NCBI GenBank assembly: GCA_011033025.1 | Contig: WFMF01000394.1 | Location: 62,001-126,000, forward strand | DNA length: 64,000 bases | DNA from: Beroe forskalii | Lineage: Eukaryota > Ctenophora > Nuda > Beroida > Beroidae | Direction of reading: 5' to 3' | Part shown: positions 36,701-47,992 of the stretch, in pieces | How the letters are laid out: each line of letters opens with the position of its first letter | How positions within the stretch are numbered: position 1 is the stretch's first letter | The notes under the pieces: model-generated | Database searches by the model: none | What the model was told of the DNA's origin: nothing | Seen by the model: only the letters and a program-made list of their open reading frames with translations | Translations under genes and position numbers: made by a program

Positions 36701-39700
36701 CTCTGCGGGTAGAACTCAAAGACTAACCTGATGTCGACCCGCCTCTGCGGGTAGAACTCAAAGACTAACCTGATGTCGACCCGCCTCTGCGGGTAGAACT
36801 CAAAGACTAACCTGATGTCTACCCGCCTCTGCGGGCAGAACTCAAAGACTAACCTGATGTCGACCCTCCTCTGCGGGTAGAACTCAAAGAACCGCCCTGA
36901 GATTCTGCCGCTACTGAGCGTCTCCATGGCCCGCAGCAGGTCCGTGTGCGTCATTCCTGCGGGAATCAGCTTAGAAATTATTGCACGAGGAGTAGCCGAG
37001 TGCAATATTTTCTATTGTAACCTTAATACAATAAATCATACTAATTTTAAAATCGCTTCCCATCGCGTACTTTCATGAAAATAACAAATCCCATAGTGCA
37101 AAAATCCCAAGAAGTGAATTATACATGGGAAGTTTTGGCGAGTATTTATAAAATATTTAACAAAACTAACCGTTGCGTGAGCAGGAAAATAGGAACTGCG
37201 GGAGGGGCGAAGTTTCGTCTCTACTTCTGAAGAAAGACATGGAGACGGCGTCATCCATTGTCAGTTTAGGCGTCACACCCAGTGACATCTGAAATTACAT
37301 GGGATTTATTGAAGTTAATAATTAGTCAATTTAAAGATTCAGCATTCATGCATTTCATCCCTTTTTTATCATTGGAAAAGTTGGAGAAGATTACAGTTGA
37401 CCTAAATATGCCAATTAATTAACCGTAGCTAGATAGAAATAACTTCCTAGCTAGGTTGAGAGTGTTGTCATGCAATAACAGTGGAGATTATATAGATTGC
37501 TATAGTATGCATTTTAAATTCAGTAATTTCAAACCATGACTTGCCAGATCGCCACAAGTCCACTCTCATCGCACTTCGGAGATCGGGTTTGCTTTTCTCT
37601 GGCCTGCCTCTCATTCCATATCCCAACCGGCTCCGCCTGAAATGCAAACCATATATTGAGGAAGTGTATCAAGTAATCAACATTTAGTTGGTGCGAATTT
37701 ATTTTCGAAACGATTTTGAAGAGCTTATCTTACGTCTGATAAAGTTAACCCTTAGCCTGAGAAAGCTTACCTTAAGTCTGAGAAAGCTTACCTTTAGTCT
37801 GAAAAAGCTTACCTTTAGTCTGAGAAACTTACCTTAAGTCTGAGAAAGCTTACCTTTAGTCTGAGAAACTTACCTTAAGTCTGAGAAAGCTTACCTTAAG
37901 TCTGAGAAAGCTTACCTTAACTCTGAGAAAGCTTACCTTAACTCTGAGAAAGCTTACCTTTAGTCTAAGAAAGCTTACCTTAACTCTGAGAAAGCTTACC
38001 TTGAGTCTGATAAAGCTTACCTTAAGTCTGAATAAGCTAATCTGAAGTACGTCAAAGCTTAGTAAGCTTAAGGTAAGCTTTAAGGTAAGCTTTAAACTTA
38101 CCTTGAGTCTGAGAAAGCTTACCTTAAGTCTGAGAAAGCTTACCTTAAGTATTTAAAGCTTAGTAAGCTTAAGGTAAGCTTTATGGTAAGCTTTAAACTT
38201 ACCTTAAGTCTGAGAAAACTAATCTGAAGTACGTTAAAGCTAAGTAAGCTTAAGGTAAGCTTTAAGGTAAGCTTTAAACTTACCTTTAGTCTGAGAAAAC
38301 CCTCCAGCTTATCAAGGTCTTCGTGTATCCGGGTGTTAGTGTAAGTTTTCCACTGTAGGGGATCCTGAAAATAGAGACGTGACGTTGGGCGATGTAATTA
38401 TTAGTTCAGGGAAGAGGAGTGACGTGAGTTGAATTGCTCAGTCGTTTACTGGTGTATTAAATTAAAAGAAGCATAGTTCTAGATCATTTGGACTAAGTGA
38501 AAATTTGGCCTTATGCCTAAAACTCATACAATTTTGAATTTAAGAATTTATCTCTCCCTGACCCTTATCAGTTTGGCCTTTATCAAGATTCATTGGTGCC
38601 TATGCTATATCATAACTTTAGGGAAGCATGTATATTAGTGCACGAGGAGAAGCCGAGTTTAATATGCACAATAGGCATATGACCTACTGTTATTGTATTA
38701 AGTAAGCAGTTTATTAGTCGGCATAAACATGAATAACATGCATGCGAAAAGTACCTTAAAATGTACCTGATTTAGTCAAGGATGGTACACCGATTTGTTA
38801 CAACAAAAGAAGTACCTTCTGCTGCCTAGATTGTACCTGATTTATGATAACGGCGACAAAAAGCGACAAGAACAAAATGTAAATCTTGGCAATATCATAA
38901 AAATGAAGCTTTTAGAAATTTTACGACGGACAAAGAGAACTTTTAAAGACAGGCATTGTGATATTATTCTTTTGTCCGATCATCATGTTCAATTTATATT
39001 AGATGCTATAATTATATCCAGAACAAGTATTTCTCCGCAGTTAAAAACGTTTTAAAAGAATAATACAATCATCAAATTGATACAGATTCGTATATTTACT
39101 TATCGCTATAGATATAACAAGTAAAAGGCTATAGATATATTTTAGCAAGATTGATAGTTTAAAAACAATAGGAGTAAATGTTATATGCGCGAAATAGCAA
39201 GCAGTTGCTATTACGTCATCATCATAGCTCAATTTAGGGCGTTGGTGACCTTCTTCCGCCTATTTTCAGCTATCTAAAATCTTCCTATTTTACATCTACA
39301 GTCGGTGATGAGACAATCCATAACGCCAATCAATACTGGTAATAGAGTAATAAAGATTTGCGGGTTCAAGCTTGCGAAAACGTCTCTTCTCAATGTAATG
39401 ACGTGGTGCCTGATGATGGTTGTCAACGTGCGAATACAGGCGACCTGACGCCATATCATTTTCAACATACTTACCTTATTACCTTCATAATACGATGAAA
39501 CATAGCTAACTTCGTATGACGAAGCATACCTTATTTCATATGATGAAACATAGCTTACTTTATATGATGAAACAACCCTTAATTTGTATGAAGAAACCTA
39601 CCTGACTTCATATGATGAAACCTACCTGACTTCATATAAAGAAACTTGCCTTACTTCGTATGATGAAACATAGCTTACTTCATATGATGAAACCTACCTT

Positions 39701-41094
39701 ACTTAATATGATTAAACTTACCTTAATTCATAATTTGCGAAAATCATGAAATTGGTAGAGTACTTACGAAAAGGACGAAAAATACGAGATGAATGGGGGA
39801 AACGTGATAGGACAGTGTCCCGAGATTAAATGTGATACGAAAATTCGTACTACCGTCCCACCATAATTAACCCACCTTTCACTGATTAATAATAGCGCTC
39901 AACACGTGTCTACAAAATACGCGTAGCAAAAGCCAAACTTAAAAAACTGCTGCGGTTAACTATGGCAAATCATAAAATTGACAATGGAGGCTACAAGAAT
40001 GTGGAATATCCTGTATAAACTTGAGTGAGTGCTGCTACTCTCTGCAATATATGAATAGGTGCTGCGTCACTATATCATCACACATTGTGGTGAGTTGATG
40101 ACGTCATTATCATAACTCTCCGTAGCGCTTTAATGACGTTTACCCGCCTACTTTTCAAAGCGTATAACGTTATAAATGATCACGGTGATTTTGTGATGCA
40201 ACAAGCACACATGCTGCCTTTGGAGCACGGAAAACAATAAGCAAATTATATGACAGCCGGGCCACTGTAAAAAACTGCAACTATGAAATCGAGCATGAAT
40301 ATATTCGTAAAAATATTCAATGATTTAAGTTTAATGCTAATTGTCATCACACATACGTAGTAATGACGCTGGGCAATAGTGCGTAGGTCGTGAGTGTATG
40401 TAATCGAAGTGATGACTAATGGTACGGAACGACCGGTTAACCGAACCAAAACCGAAATACCGGTTACCGGGAGTTTTCAGACAACCGAAACCATAACCGA
40501 ATATCTTGATTTTGAAATTAACCGTTTAGGGAAATCGGTCACCGGTCGGTTAACCAAACCGAAACCGAAATATCGGTTTACCAGCGTTTTTAGCAAACCG
40601 AAACTTATGTAACCGGATTTATTAAGAAATGATTACCGGTCGTTTGGTAACTAATGGTGACATGAACTCACTTCTTTCTTCCTAAAGACGTTGTAATCGA
40701 AGTCGTCCCTTGCCATCTCCTCCTCCAAGTCCACCAGCTGTGCTACTGCTGACCTAGCAGGGGAATACCCTGAGGACCCCAGACTCTCAAAACACAGGTT
40801 ATCGATTGCTATCCGGGCGCTCTTAGCAAGAGCCACCGAGTCCTTCAGACTCATGCTTTTACGGCGGTTAGCAACATCCGAGTCCATCTTACTCGCGTTA
40901 GCAAGACGGATTGCTTTTTCGGTGAGGGTGAAGAATTTGCTCGGCCGTCGGCCGCCGGTGGATCCCCTGGCGCCGCCATTAGGGAGGCTGGAAACCGGAG
41001 ATGTTTGCTCGGCAGCACGGTCGAATTGAGGACCTGTGTCCGAGGATTTGCGGAGAGAAATTCGGAGATCAGCAGAATTTTTTCTTTGACTCAT
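33708..41094 (-). CDS. Ten-exon protein of about 458 residues, family not recognised
   Basis: Exons in order: 41094-40672, 38364-38284, 37636-37541, 37288-37171, 36956-36854, 35288-35228, 35071-35020, 34819-34676, 34214-34083, 33875-33708 (TGA). Phases agree at every junction except exon 6 to 7, where another donor about 20 bases downstream, a missed small exon or a sequence error must be assumed. The first 141 residues are Ser/Arg-rich and probably disordered (MSQRKNSADLRISLRKSS), followed by an acidic patch (DLEEEMARDD). The rest is mixed and globular-looking, with conserved-looking stretches such as GIWNERQAREKQ, RFFEFYPQRRVDI, RHMDWYHHMVYAVSYEGVH and the C-terminal IQPGMKFIAIPS. There is no signal peptide or membrane segment. 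Three of its introns start with minisatellites copied from the exon end. Function unknown. Confidence 0.75.
34335..34692 (-). repeat. 35-bp minisatellite made from the exon 8 end and its splice donor
   Basis: About ten units. Read on the minus strand, each contains GCAGAACACTTCAAACAG|GTACA, the last codons of exon 8 (AEHFKQ) plus the donor. The array fills the start of the following intron and its first unit overlaps the exon. The unit is 35 bases, so using a later donor would shift the frame. Confidence 0.85.
35385..35440 (-). repeat. Duplicate of the exon 6 acceptor region
   Basis: On the minus strand, ATGTCAATCTACAGATAC and then a TGGATAGCTGGGTGGATCA-like run resembles the acceptor and first codons of exon 6 (35288 and above), about 115 bases upstream. 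It looks like a diverged partial exon copy. Confidence 0.55.
35580..35737. mobile_element. Fold-back element with a telomere-like core, copy 2
   Basis: GGACATTTGATCTCACGATA at the left, GATAAAGTGCCGTGAGA at the right and AGATTTAGGGTTAGGG between. It shares the left flank GGGGAACGGACATTT with the copy at 32.4 kb. It sits inside intron 5 of the ten-exon gene, at the far end of the 42-bp array. Confidence 0.7.
35745..36895 (-). repeat. 42-bp minisatellite made from the exon 5 end and its splice donor
   Basis: About 27 units. On the minus strand each reads TTTGAGTTCTACCCGCAG then AGG(A/C)GGGTCGACATCAG|GTTAGT, the end of exon 5 (FFEFYPQRRVDI) followed by its donor. Each unit also holds an acceptor-like CTACCCGCAG. 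The unit is 14 codons with no stop, so most of the array reads through in frame (VFEFYPQRRVDIRL repeated). Long frames on this strand are due to this. Confidence 0.92.
37725..38290 (-). repeat. 21-bp minisatellite made from the exon 2 end and its splice donor
   Basis: More than fifteen copies of, on the minus strand, TTTCTCAGACTTAAG|GTAAGC. This is the end of exon 2 (FLRLK) plus its donor. The unit is 7 codons and open in the exon frame (VSFLRLK). Near 38050-38270 it is interrupted by inverted AAGCTTAAGGTAAGCTTT blocks. Confidence 0.88.
39468..39740 (-). repeat. 24-bp array with donor-like words in intron 1
   Basis: About ten units of, on the minus strand, GTTTCATCATATGAAGTAAGCTA. Each contains AAGTAAG and one edge reads GAAGGTAATAAGGTAAGTATG. 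It resembles the donor-derived arrays of this gene, but no matching exon was found. Confidence 0.7.
40394..40625 (+). repeat. ACCGAAACCG-rich degenerate repeat with inverted parts
   Basis: Many copies of AACCGAAACC and ACCGGTTAACCGA, partly self-complementary. It lies just downstream of the first exon donor on the minus strand. The open frame on the plus strand (NRTKTEIPVTG) is repeat-derived. Confidence 0.65.
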
Positions 41095-44000
41095 GCAGGA
41101 ATGATATGTTGAGAGATCTGTCTTCTTTCGTTGTTCAGTATGGTACCTTTTGGGAGTATTTCTGCAGCTGATTGAGGGAAAATAGACAGGTATCCGAAAG
41201 CTTTAATTCTTTGAGGCTGATAATAAAATCCTGGTTTTATTAAAAATTGGCTTTTAAATGACAATACTCTTCACTGCTGGGAAACTAAAATTCAGCTCCT
41301 ATCAAATTCCCTTTTCTCCAAATATTATTTGCAATGATCGATCGCCAGCAGTTCGAACTCCAAGCTGTGTTTTAGAAGCACCTCGTAGGAATCTCTACTG
41401 TTTGAGTTATCTCACAGTCAGCATGGGCACTGGGATGCTGAGTAAGTCAACTAAGACAGATATTACTAATGAATGATTTGAATTACTTAGGGATCGAATT
41501 GTTTTCACGATAAACAAGATCACGGACGATGTCACGACATTTCGTCTCACAACATTTCATCTCACCACTCTTCATGTCATAATATTTCAACTCCAAGCAA
41601 ATGCTTTGGTCTGCGTTGGGTTAAGGTGAGCGTTAGGACAGGAAGATAAAGTGTCGTCAGATGAAATATCGTTCTACTGATATAAGAATTGTTTCGACGA
41701 TAGACAAGATCACGGTAAATTTCAACGAACTGAACAAGAATTGCGCCGATTGTCTCTGTTCGGAGGCACTTCATTTCCCTCCCCCCGAGGCCCAACCTAT
41801 ACGAGAAGAAGGTACCTACATAACATCATTTTTTTCACTAAACGCCTTACGTAAGCTTTTTTTTCAAAAATTCTCATCTTCGAAATAAAAATGCGTACTA
41901 GTTTTACATAACAAAGAGCGGCAATGAAATTGTTATTTCTCGTCAATGATCGCCATCGGACAAGTCATGACTTTTAAAGTAATCAATCATTTTGACAGCA
42001 TCCTTTATAGCAGAGCTGTCATATTGTCGTGACATCGACGGCAATACAAAATATGTAGGTACTTGGAGGCATTAGAGCCTGAATCCTCAACACAGTTGTC
42101 ATAAGGGAGTCAGGGGATAAAGGAAGGACGAGCAAGGAAGTAGGCGGACTTTATAGCTAACGGACTTTAATAACTAAACCGGTCAATCTAGCTGAATTCC
42201 GTTTTAGCTACATCGTCCGCAGTTCGGACTATTTAGCTTAATCTTCCAAGCTGTCGCTCCTCCCCTACCAGTTTAGAATCGATATCCTCAATTGCAACTA
42301 TTCAAGTAATCATAATACCAAGTATGAACGAAAACTTCCAAATTTTTGGTATGCAGTGCTCCATGACGGTCAGAAGAAGAAAGCTAAATTCTTGTCAGTA
42401 CAAATCAAGAACAGCGTACAAAATCATCTGAACTAAAATCGATGAATGCTTTAAACATGAGCAGTTAAGAGCAATTGTTTTTAATCAAGGCAGTGAATTA
42501 TATAATTCCTTTAATCACTTTCAAAACTTGTCATATAATTTATACATTATCACTCAATGATACTTTAGTAAGTAGTGTTGTTAATATTATATAGTTTAAA
42601 ACAACTGAAGTAAAAACACCTCTCAAGACTCGGCTCCTACAGTCTACAAAGTCTATGATCAATAGAAAGCTGCTCCAAAAAACACAAACGACAATCTACG
42701 CGCACACACATACAACGTGACTATAAACTCATCAAAATATACCGATCACTCTTTGCGATTAGTTTTAAAAATAACCAGTTTTTAAATCACAAAGAGAGTG
42801 GGCAGAAAGTACAAAATATTAAGCTATCACCATCGTTCGACCGTGACATGGTATTTTCATTATTGAGATATTGGCATGCTGTTACACGCAGACTTTTATG
42901 CTAATTAGTGGCTTAGGCCCCCTCGATTTTTGAATCTCAAGGCGGTTTCTGTATAATTAAGCTTTAGTTTACACTTCATTTTGATGCTCACGTTTTTTTT
43001 TCAGAAAACCCTAGGTGGGACAAACCCCAACCCTAAGCCCCGCTTACAATTTTCGAGGGGTTTTAGATTGATTTCCAGGGATCGCCCCCCTACAGGGGGC
43101 ACGTGATCCCCTGTATGATGGTCACCGCCGATCGCTGGGATAAGAATTATTCACTGTACGTTCTTTCAAACAACCGTACAAGTACGTACTTATAAATACT
43201 TTGCAAACGAACGTATATGCCAAATTTAAGATTAAAGATACACGTGAGTGACTTCAGATAGCCTTCTGAAAAATTGGTGAATGCAAATTTGAATCCACCG
43301 TTGAAACGAGCAAGCAATAAAAAAACAAGATCAAATAAAAACTGAAACACTAACAAACAAGTATTTCAACTATATCTGTTGACTGTTTTAAAGTTTTACT
43401 TATCGCTACAACAGTTTCGTTCCGGTAAAATTTTGTCAAGCTACATCATTACGTTTACATGGGTACAAATATACGTACTTGCAATTGACCCATACTTCTG
43501 ACTGTATATTTTACGTACTTATAATATCTTAGATCACTCGACCATGATATGGCACAGTGCGAAAATTTTTCAGATTTTAAAGTACGTATACGATAGTAAG
43601 ACAAATGACGATACTGTTAATAAGTAGAGTAGTCAGTTGCTGGCGTCGCTCAATGCTCAATGAGCATTGCTCAATGCTCATCAACAGAGCATGTCTGTAC
43701 GATGCGATATACTCCAATACGTACCTTTGATAGAAAAGGCGCATTTTTCAAAGAATAGGCGCTTTTGACAGCGCAATCAAAAAGCAACTATTCGTGAGTT
43801 TGAGACGTGGCATCGCCAGCTTTTGAACGAGGGGACTATGTACTGTATCTGCTGTATATTATTTCTGTATGTGCCGATAATCAAACAAGCATACGAAATA
43901 TAATATAAGATGAGATTATTATATACTTTTACTTGATACATGTATTGGGCCGTGCTCGCGCGAAAAAGAATAGACAATGTGAGGTCATCAATTATCCATT

Positions 44001-46555
44001 CTAAACCCTGGCAATGACGTCATCAATTCTCCACTCCATCTTGATAATGTCGTGAATTGACCGTTTCAGCCTTGACGATGACGCCACCTTCAACCAACTT
44101 CTCCTATGTAGAGAAGACAAGCAATAGTCAATATCAACCTTCATCAAAAACATTTTAATACTTTTATCTTCCTTTTGACAAAATTTGTACCTACCAATAA
44201 TCTTCAGATATACCCTATCGTTTCTTGTCCAATTGGCCCTTATCCAACGGCCCTTATTCAAAATGCACTTTTCAATTTTGTTCCAGAAGGGCTGGTTGTA
44301 GGTCGGAAAACATTTTTCCTTCTTCCAAATCGTATTTTTACAAAAAGGCATTGCGGAAGGGTCAGCAACAATGGTGGTTTATGGCTATATGGGGGATTTC
44401 CAATTACAAGTAAACATTTTCATCTACAGAAAATATTCTGTCCAAAGAACTGCGCGGCGGCGGTTCGATCGTGAACTATTTAAAACTCGTCTATTTTTGA
44501 GACTTACTCAAGCTGAAGGACACCGAGCACTGAAGACAATGTATTGACTGATTACCTAAGACAACATGATAAAAGAGCTTATTGAAGTTGCTTTAAAAAT
44601 CAATTAATATTCAGCAAGTACGGTCAAATTTTCCTCACCATGTTAGAGTTGTGTCTTTGTGGAGTGCGTATTCTGGTTATCAAGCAACTTATACAACCTC
44701 GTCTTCAACGATTACCATCTGCAGAGTAAAAGATTAATTAAAATTAATAAGTGCTTTATTTATTCTAGATTTTGACTCAATGGTACAAGCACAAATGGAA
44801 ATGATGTGGTTCTTTAATGACAATCAATTTTGTCGTTCAATGACATTTTCAGGTCTCGAGATTTAATTGTATAAAGTAGTGTTGTAAAGTTTAAAAAGAT
44901 TGAAAACTATAAATTATGACGGCTCAAAAAACGATATCATCATGGTTAAGAATGGTGCATTGGTGACGTCATTGTTTGAGTTGAGAATGATGAATTGATG
45001 ACGTAATTATCATAACTTAAAATAGAAAATTGGTGACGTCATAGATTTAAAAATAATCAACGAACTGAAGTCAAAACAGACAACGACGAAGTTCGCTGAC
45101 CGAAGTTAAACTTTGAGTAGAAAATAATAGTAGCTAAAGTACTTGTGCTTCATATTTCATTCATTAATACACAAATCATAAATAGTCATTTGAAAGACCC
45201 GTCAATATCATGTTCTGAAACTTGCATATAAATGACACAAAATCGCATGTTATTTCCTGTCGGGCGCGCCACCCTGGAAACGCATCAAGATGCAAGCCAT
45301 CTGTTTTCATCCAGCATTTGCAATAAAAGCGTAAGACAAAACAGATATATGTTTTGATGTTTACTTGTCAGGACTATGATGGCATAACCACAACTCATAA
45401 TGTGTCCTTGTCAGCTTATTGAATGGCTTATTTACAACGTGTCAAATCATAATATGATTGAGAAAACAATAAAAACAGTACCAAATTATATATAGGAGCA
45501 CTTAGGATTGTAAGCTGCGTGCAAGACACAGCACAGCTGTGAAAATGACGTCATCAGCGCACTACACTGAGATCACGTAGGAGACAGATGGATCGCAGGT
45601 TTCGAATATCTGTGAATCCAGCTGTCCATTGTCCATAATGCAGGGACATGTCCATAATTGTGTATATTTTAAAGTCTTATAGTAATTCAAGATGAGCACT
45701 AAACATCCTAAGAAGTGGTAAGGCTTCTCTACCTCGGTACGTTTCGCTTGTTCTAAAATGGACGAAATTTTCAATTGATAATGGACTTTTCCCAAGCTAT
45801 GGTGGCCCTCTCAATGAGTCTGTTAATGATAAAACATGGACACGTACCATCAATATATAGTAGACTAAGCTTGCTCTAAATCGTAAAGGCTCAGTTCCCT
45901 CTCTCAAGGAGACTAAAACGGCTAAATGATAAAATGTGGTATTGGGATCTGAATATATCCAGCCACCCCGGAAGTAGCCTAATACACAGGACCTCCCAGG
46001 TGTTCCTAGGCAGATGTTGACCTAAAATCAATCTTCTATTCACCACTGATTCTTCTTCGGCGCTAGCTCACATTATTACATCTGCCAGATCATAGGGAGA
46101 CTGAGGATTCTAACTTCTGGCAGCCCATCCACCAAAGTAAGGCCTAAAGAGCTCAAGGAACCAGGTAGACTTAACCCTGCTCTAAGTCGACAAGGCTCAG
46201 TTCCCTCTCGAGCACTGAGCAATTCATGCCGTGAGCTACTCGTAACGCAGCTTTATTATGTATTTGAACCCACTCCGAATAACCCGAGATTCGTGCGAGT
46301 TGAATCACAAGTTGCAAGATCCAGAGGGTTTATACTTTATTGACGGCCGTGTCGAAGGGGCATTTATCAGTAAATTACTGCCTTCAATCGGGTTTGGTGT
46401 AACTTACAGGCAATCGTCTGAGAAACTTCGGCGGTCTTTTATTCGTTCGCGCCTTTTTATCATGCGACGCGCGATAACTGTTTTGGATGCGCGAACATTG
46501 AAAATAGGAAAAGACTTTGTCGATCGCGGCTCATCATACCGCGGATGCTCATGAA
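41095..46555. other. Non-genic stretch upstream of the ten-exon gene
   Basis: No exon was recognised on either strand. It contains one fold-back element (41531-41672), a local palindrome GCTCAATGCTCAATGAGCATTG near 43648-43680, and TGACGTCA at 44015, 44964, 45034 and 45546. A sequence around AAGGCTCAGTTCCCTCTC is duplicated near 45885 and 46190. A promoter for the minus-strand gene should lie just above 41094, but no TATA box is clear. Confidence 0.35.
41531..41672. mobile_element. Fold-back element related to the 32.4 and 35.6 kb copies, copy 3
   Basis: TCACGACATTTCGTCTCACA at the left, AAAGTGTCGTCAGATGAAAT at the right, and GCGTTGGGTTAAGGTGAGCG with AGGACAGG between. CAACTCCAAGCAAATG is shared with copy 2 (CAACTCCGAGCAAAAG). 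No open frame. Confidence 0.65.
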
Positions 46556-46678
46556 GGTCCATCAAAAGTGGAACAGAATGTGACCAGCGTTTTCCTACAA
46601 AAGTGGATGTTTACTTTCTAGTTTCATGATATTTCTGAATACCAAATTGGCCATAAATAGTTAGTGACAATGATCACT

Positions 46679-47992
46679 AACGAGTGGGCCAGTGGGGTCA
46701 ACGTCATAAGGAATGTAATGTGGAATGCGTACGAAACGAAATACATCATACGTCATAAGAAACGAGTGGTGCCAACGTCATAAGGAATGTAATGTGGAAT
46801 GCGTACGAAACGAAATACATCATACGCCATAAGATACTAATGGTGTCAACGTCATATGGCTGGAATGTGGAATGCGTACGAATCAAAATTCGTCATACGT
46901 CATGAGCTACGAATGGTGTCAACGTCATATGCCTGGAATGTGGAATGCGTACGAATCGAAATACGTCATACGTCATGACATACGAATGGTGTCAACGTCA
47001 TAAGGGAATGCATTCGTCATGTTTGAAAGGGTGTCAACAGGCACATATATAAAGCCCCCCACAGCGGGTGGAGTCATTATTTATTACATTTGCTGACCAC
47101 TCCTACTCCTTCCACGCCTTCCTTGACGAATGATGACCAGCCCCTCCTACTCCTTCCACGCCTTCTTTGACGAGTGGTGACCAGACCCTCCTACTCCTAC
47201 CACGCCTTCCTTGACGAGTGATGACCAGCACCTCCTTCTTCTACCACGCCTTCCTTGATGAGTGATGACCAGCACCTCCTTCTCCTACCACGCCTTCCTT
47301 GACGATTGATGACCAGAACCTCCTACTCCTACCACGCCTTCCTTGACGAGTGATGACCAGCCCCTCCTACTCCTACCACGCCTTCCTTGACGAATGATGA
47401 CCAGCCCCTCCTACTCCTACCACGCCTTCTTTGACGAGTGATGACCAGCCCCTCCTACTCCTACCACGCCTTCCTTGACGAGTGATGACCAGCCCCTCCT
47501 TCCCCTACCAGGCCTTCCTTGACGAGTGATGACCAGCTCCTTCTACACCTACCACGCCTTCCTTGACGAGTGATGACCAGCACCTCCTACTCCTACCACG
47601 CCTTCCTTGACGAGTGATGACCAGCCCCTCCTACTCCTACCACGTCTTCCTTGACGAGTGATGACCAGCCCCTCCTACTCCTACCACGCCTTCCTTGACG
47701 AGTGATGACCAGCCCCTCCTTCCCCTACCAGGCCTTCCTTGACGAGTGATGACCAGCTCCTTCTACACCTACCACGCCTTCCTTGACGAGTGATGACCAG
47801 CACCTCCTACTCCTACCACGCCTTCCTTGACGAGTGATGACCAGCCCCTCCTACTCCTATCACGTCTTCCTTGACGAGTGATGACCAGCCCCTCCTACTC
47901 CTACCACGCCTTCCTTGGCGAGTAAATGAGTGATGACCTGCCACACAACTTTACTACACTCGAACACAGATTTACCTTCGCTCGAATCTCGG
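46679..47992 (+). repeat. Composite TATA-array repeat, copy A
   Basis: Parts in order: five copies of a 73-74 bp unit with GTCAACGTCATAAGG, AATGTGGAATGCGTACGAA and TACGTCAT (46679-47035); TATATAAAGCCCCCCACAG (TATA at 47046-47053); about nineteen copies of a 44-bp unit, GACCAGCCCCTCCTACTCCT plus ACCACGCCTTCC (47095-47930); and an end block with TTTACCTTCGCTCGAATCTC. The 44-bp unit cannot encode a repeat protein in one frame. The same parts in the same order occur inverted at 55.7-56.8 kb, so this is a dispersed composite element. Confidence 0.85.
47046..47053 (+). promoter_or_regulatory. Conserved TATA box in composite repeat A
   Basis: TATATAAA between the 74-bp and 44-bp arrays. The surrounding 50 bases are nearly identical in the inverted copy at 56484-56491. 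A start site about 30 bases downstream would make a transcript of the 44-bp array. Transcription is inferred. Confidence 0.4.

Noticed and set aside
36388-37005. A 205-residue repeat protein (VFEFYPQRRVDIRL repeats)
   Set aside because: It is exon 5 of the ten-exon gene reading on through an intronic minisatellite of its own end and donor. It is treated as an intronic array, though partial use by donor choice stays possible.
46258-46554. A 98-residue frame upstream of composite repeat A
   Set aside because: No recognised domain, no splice partner and no start context. It lies next to repeat DNA.
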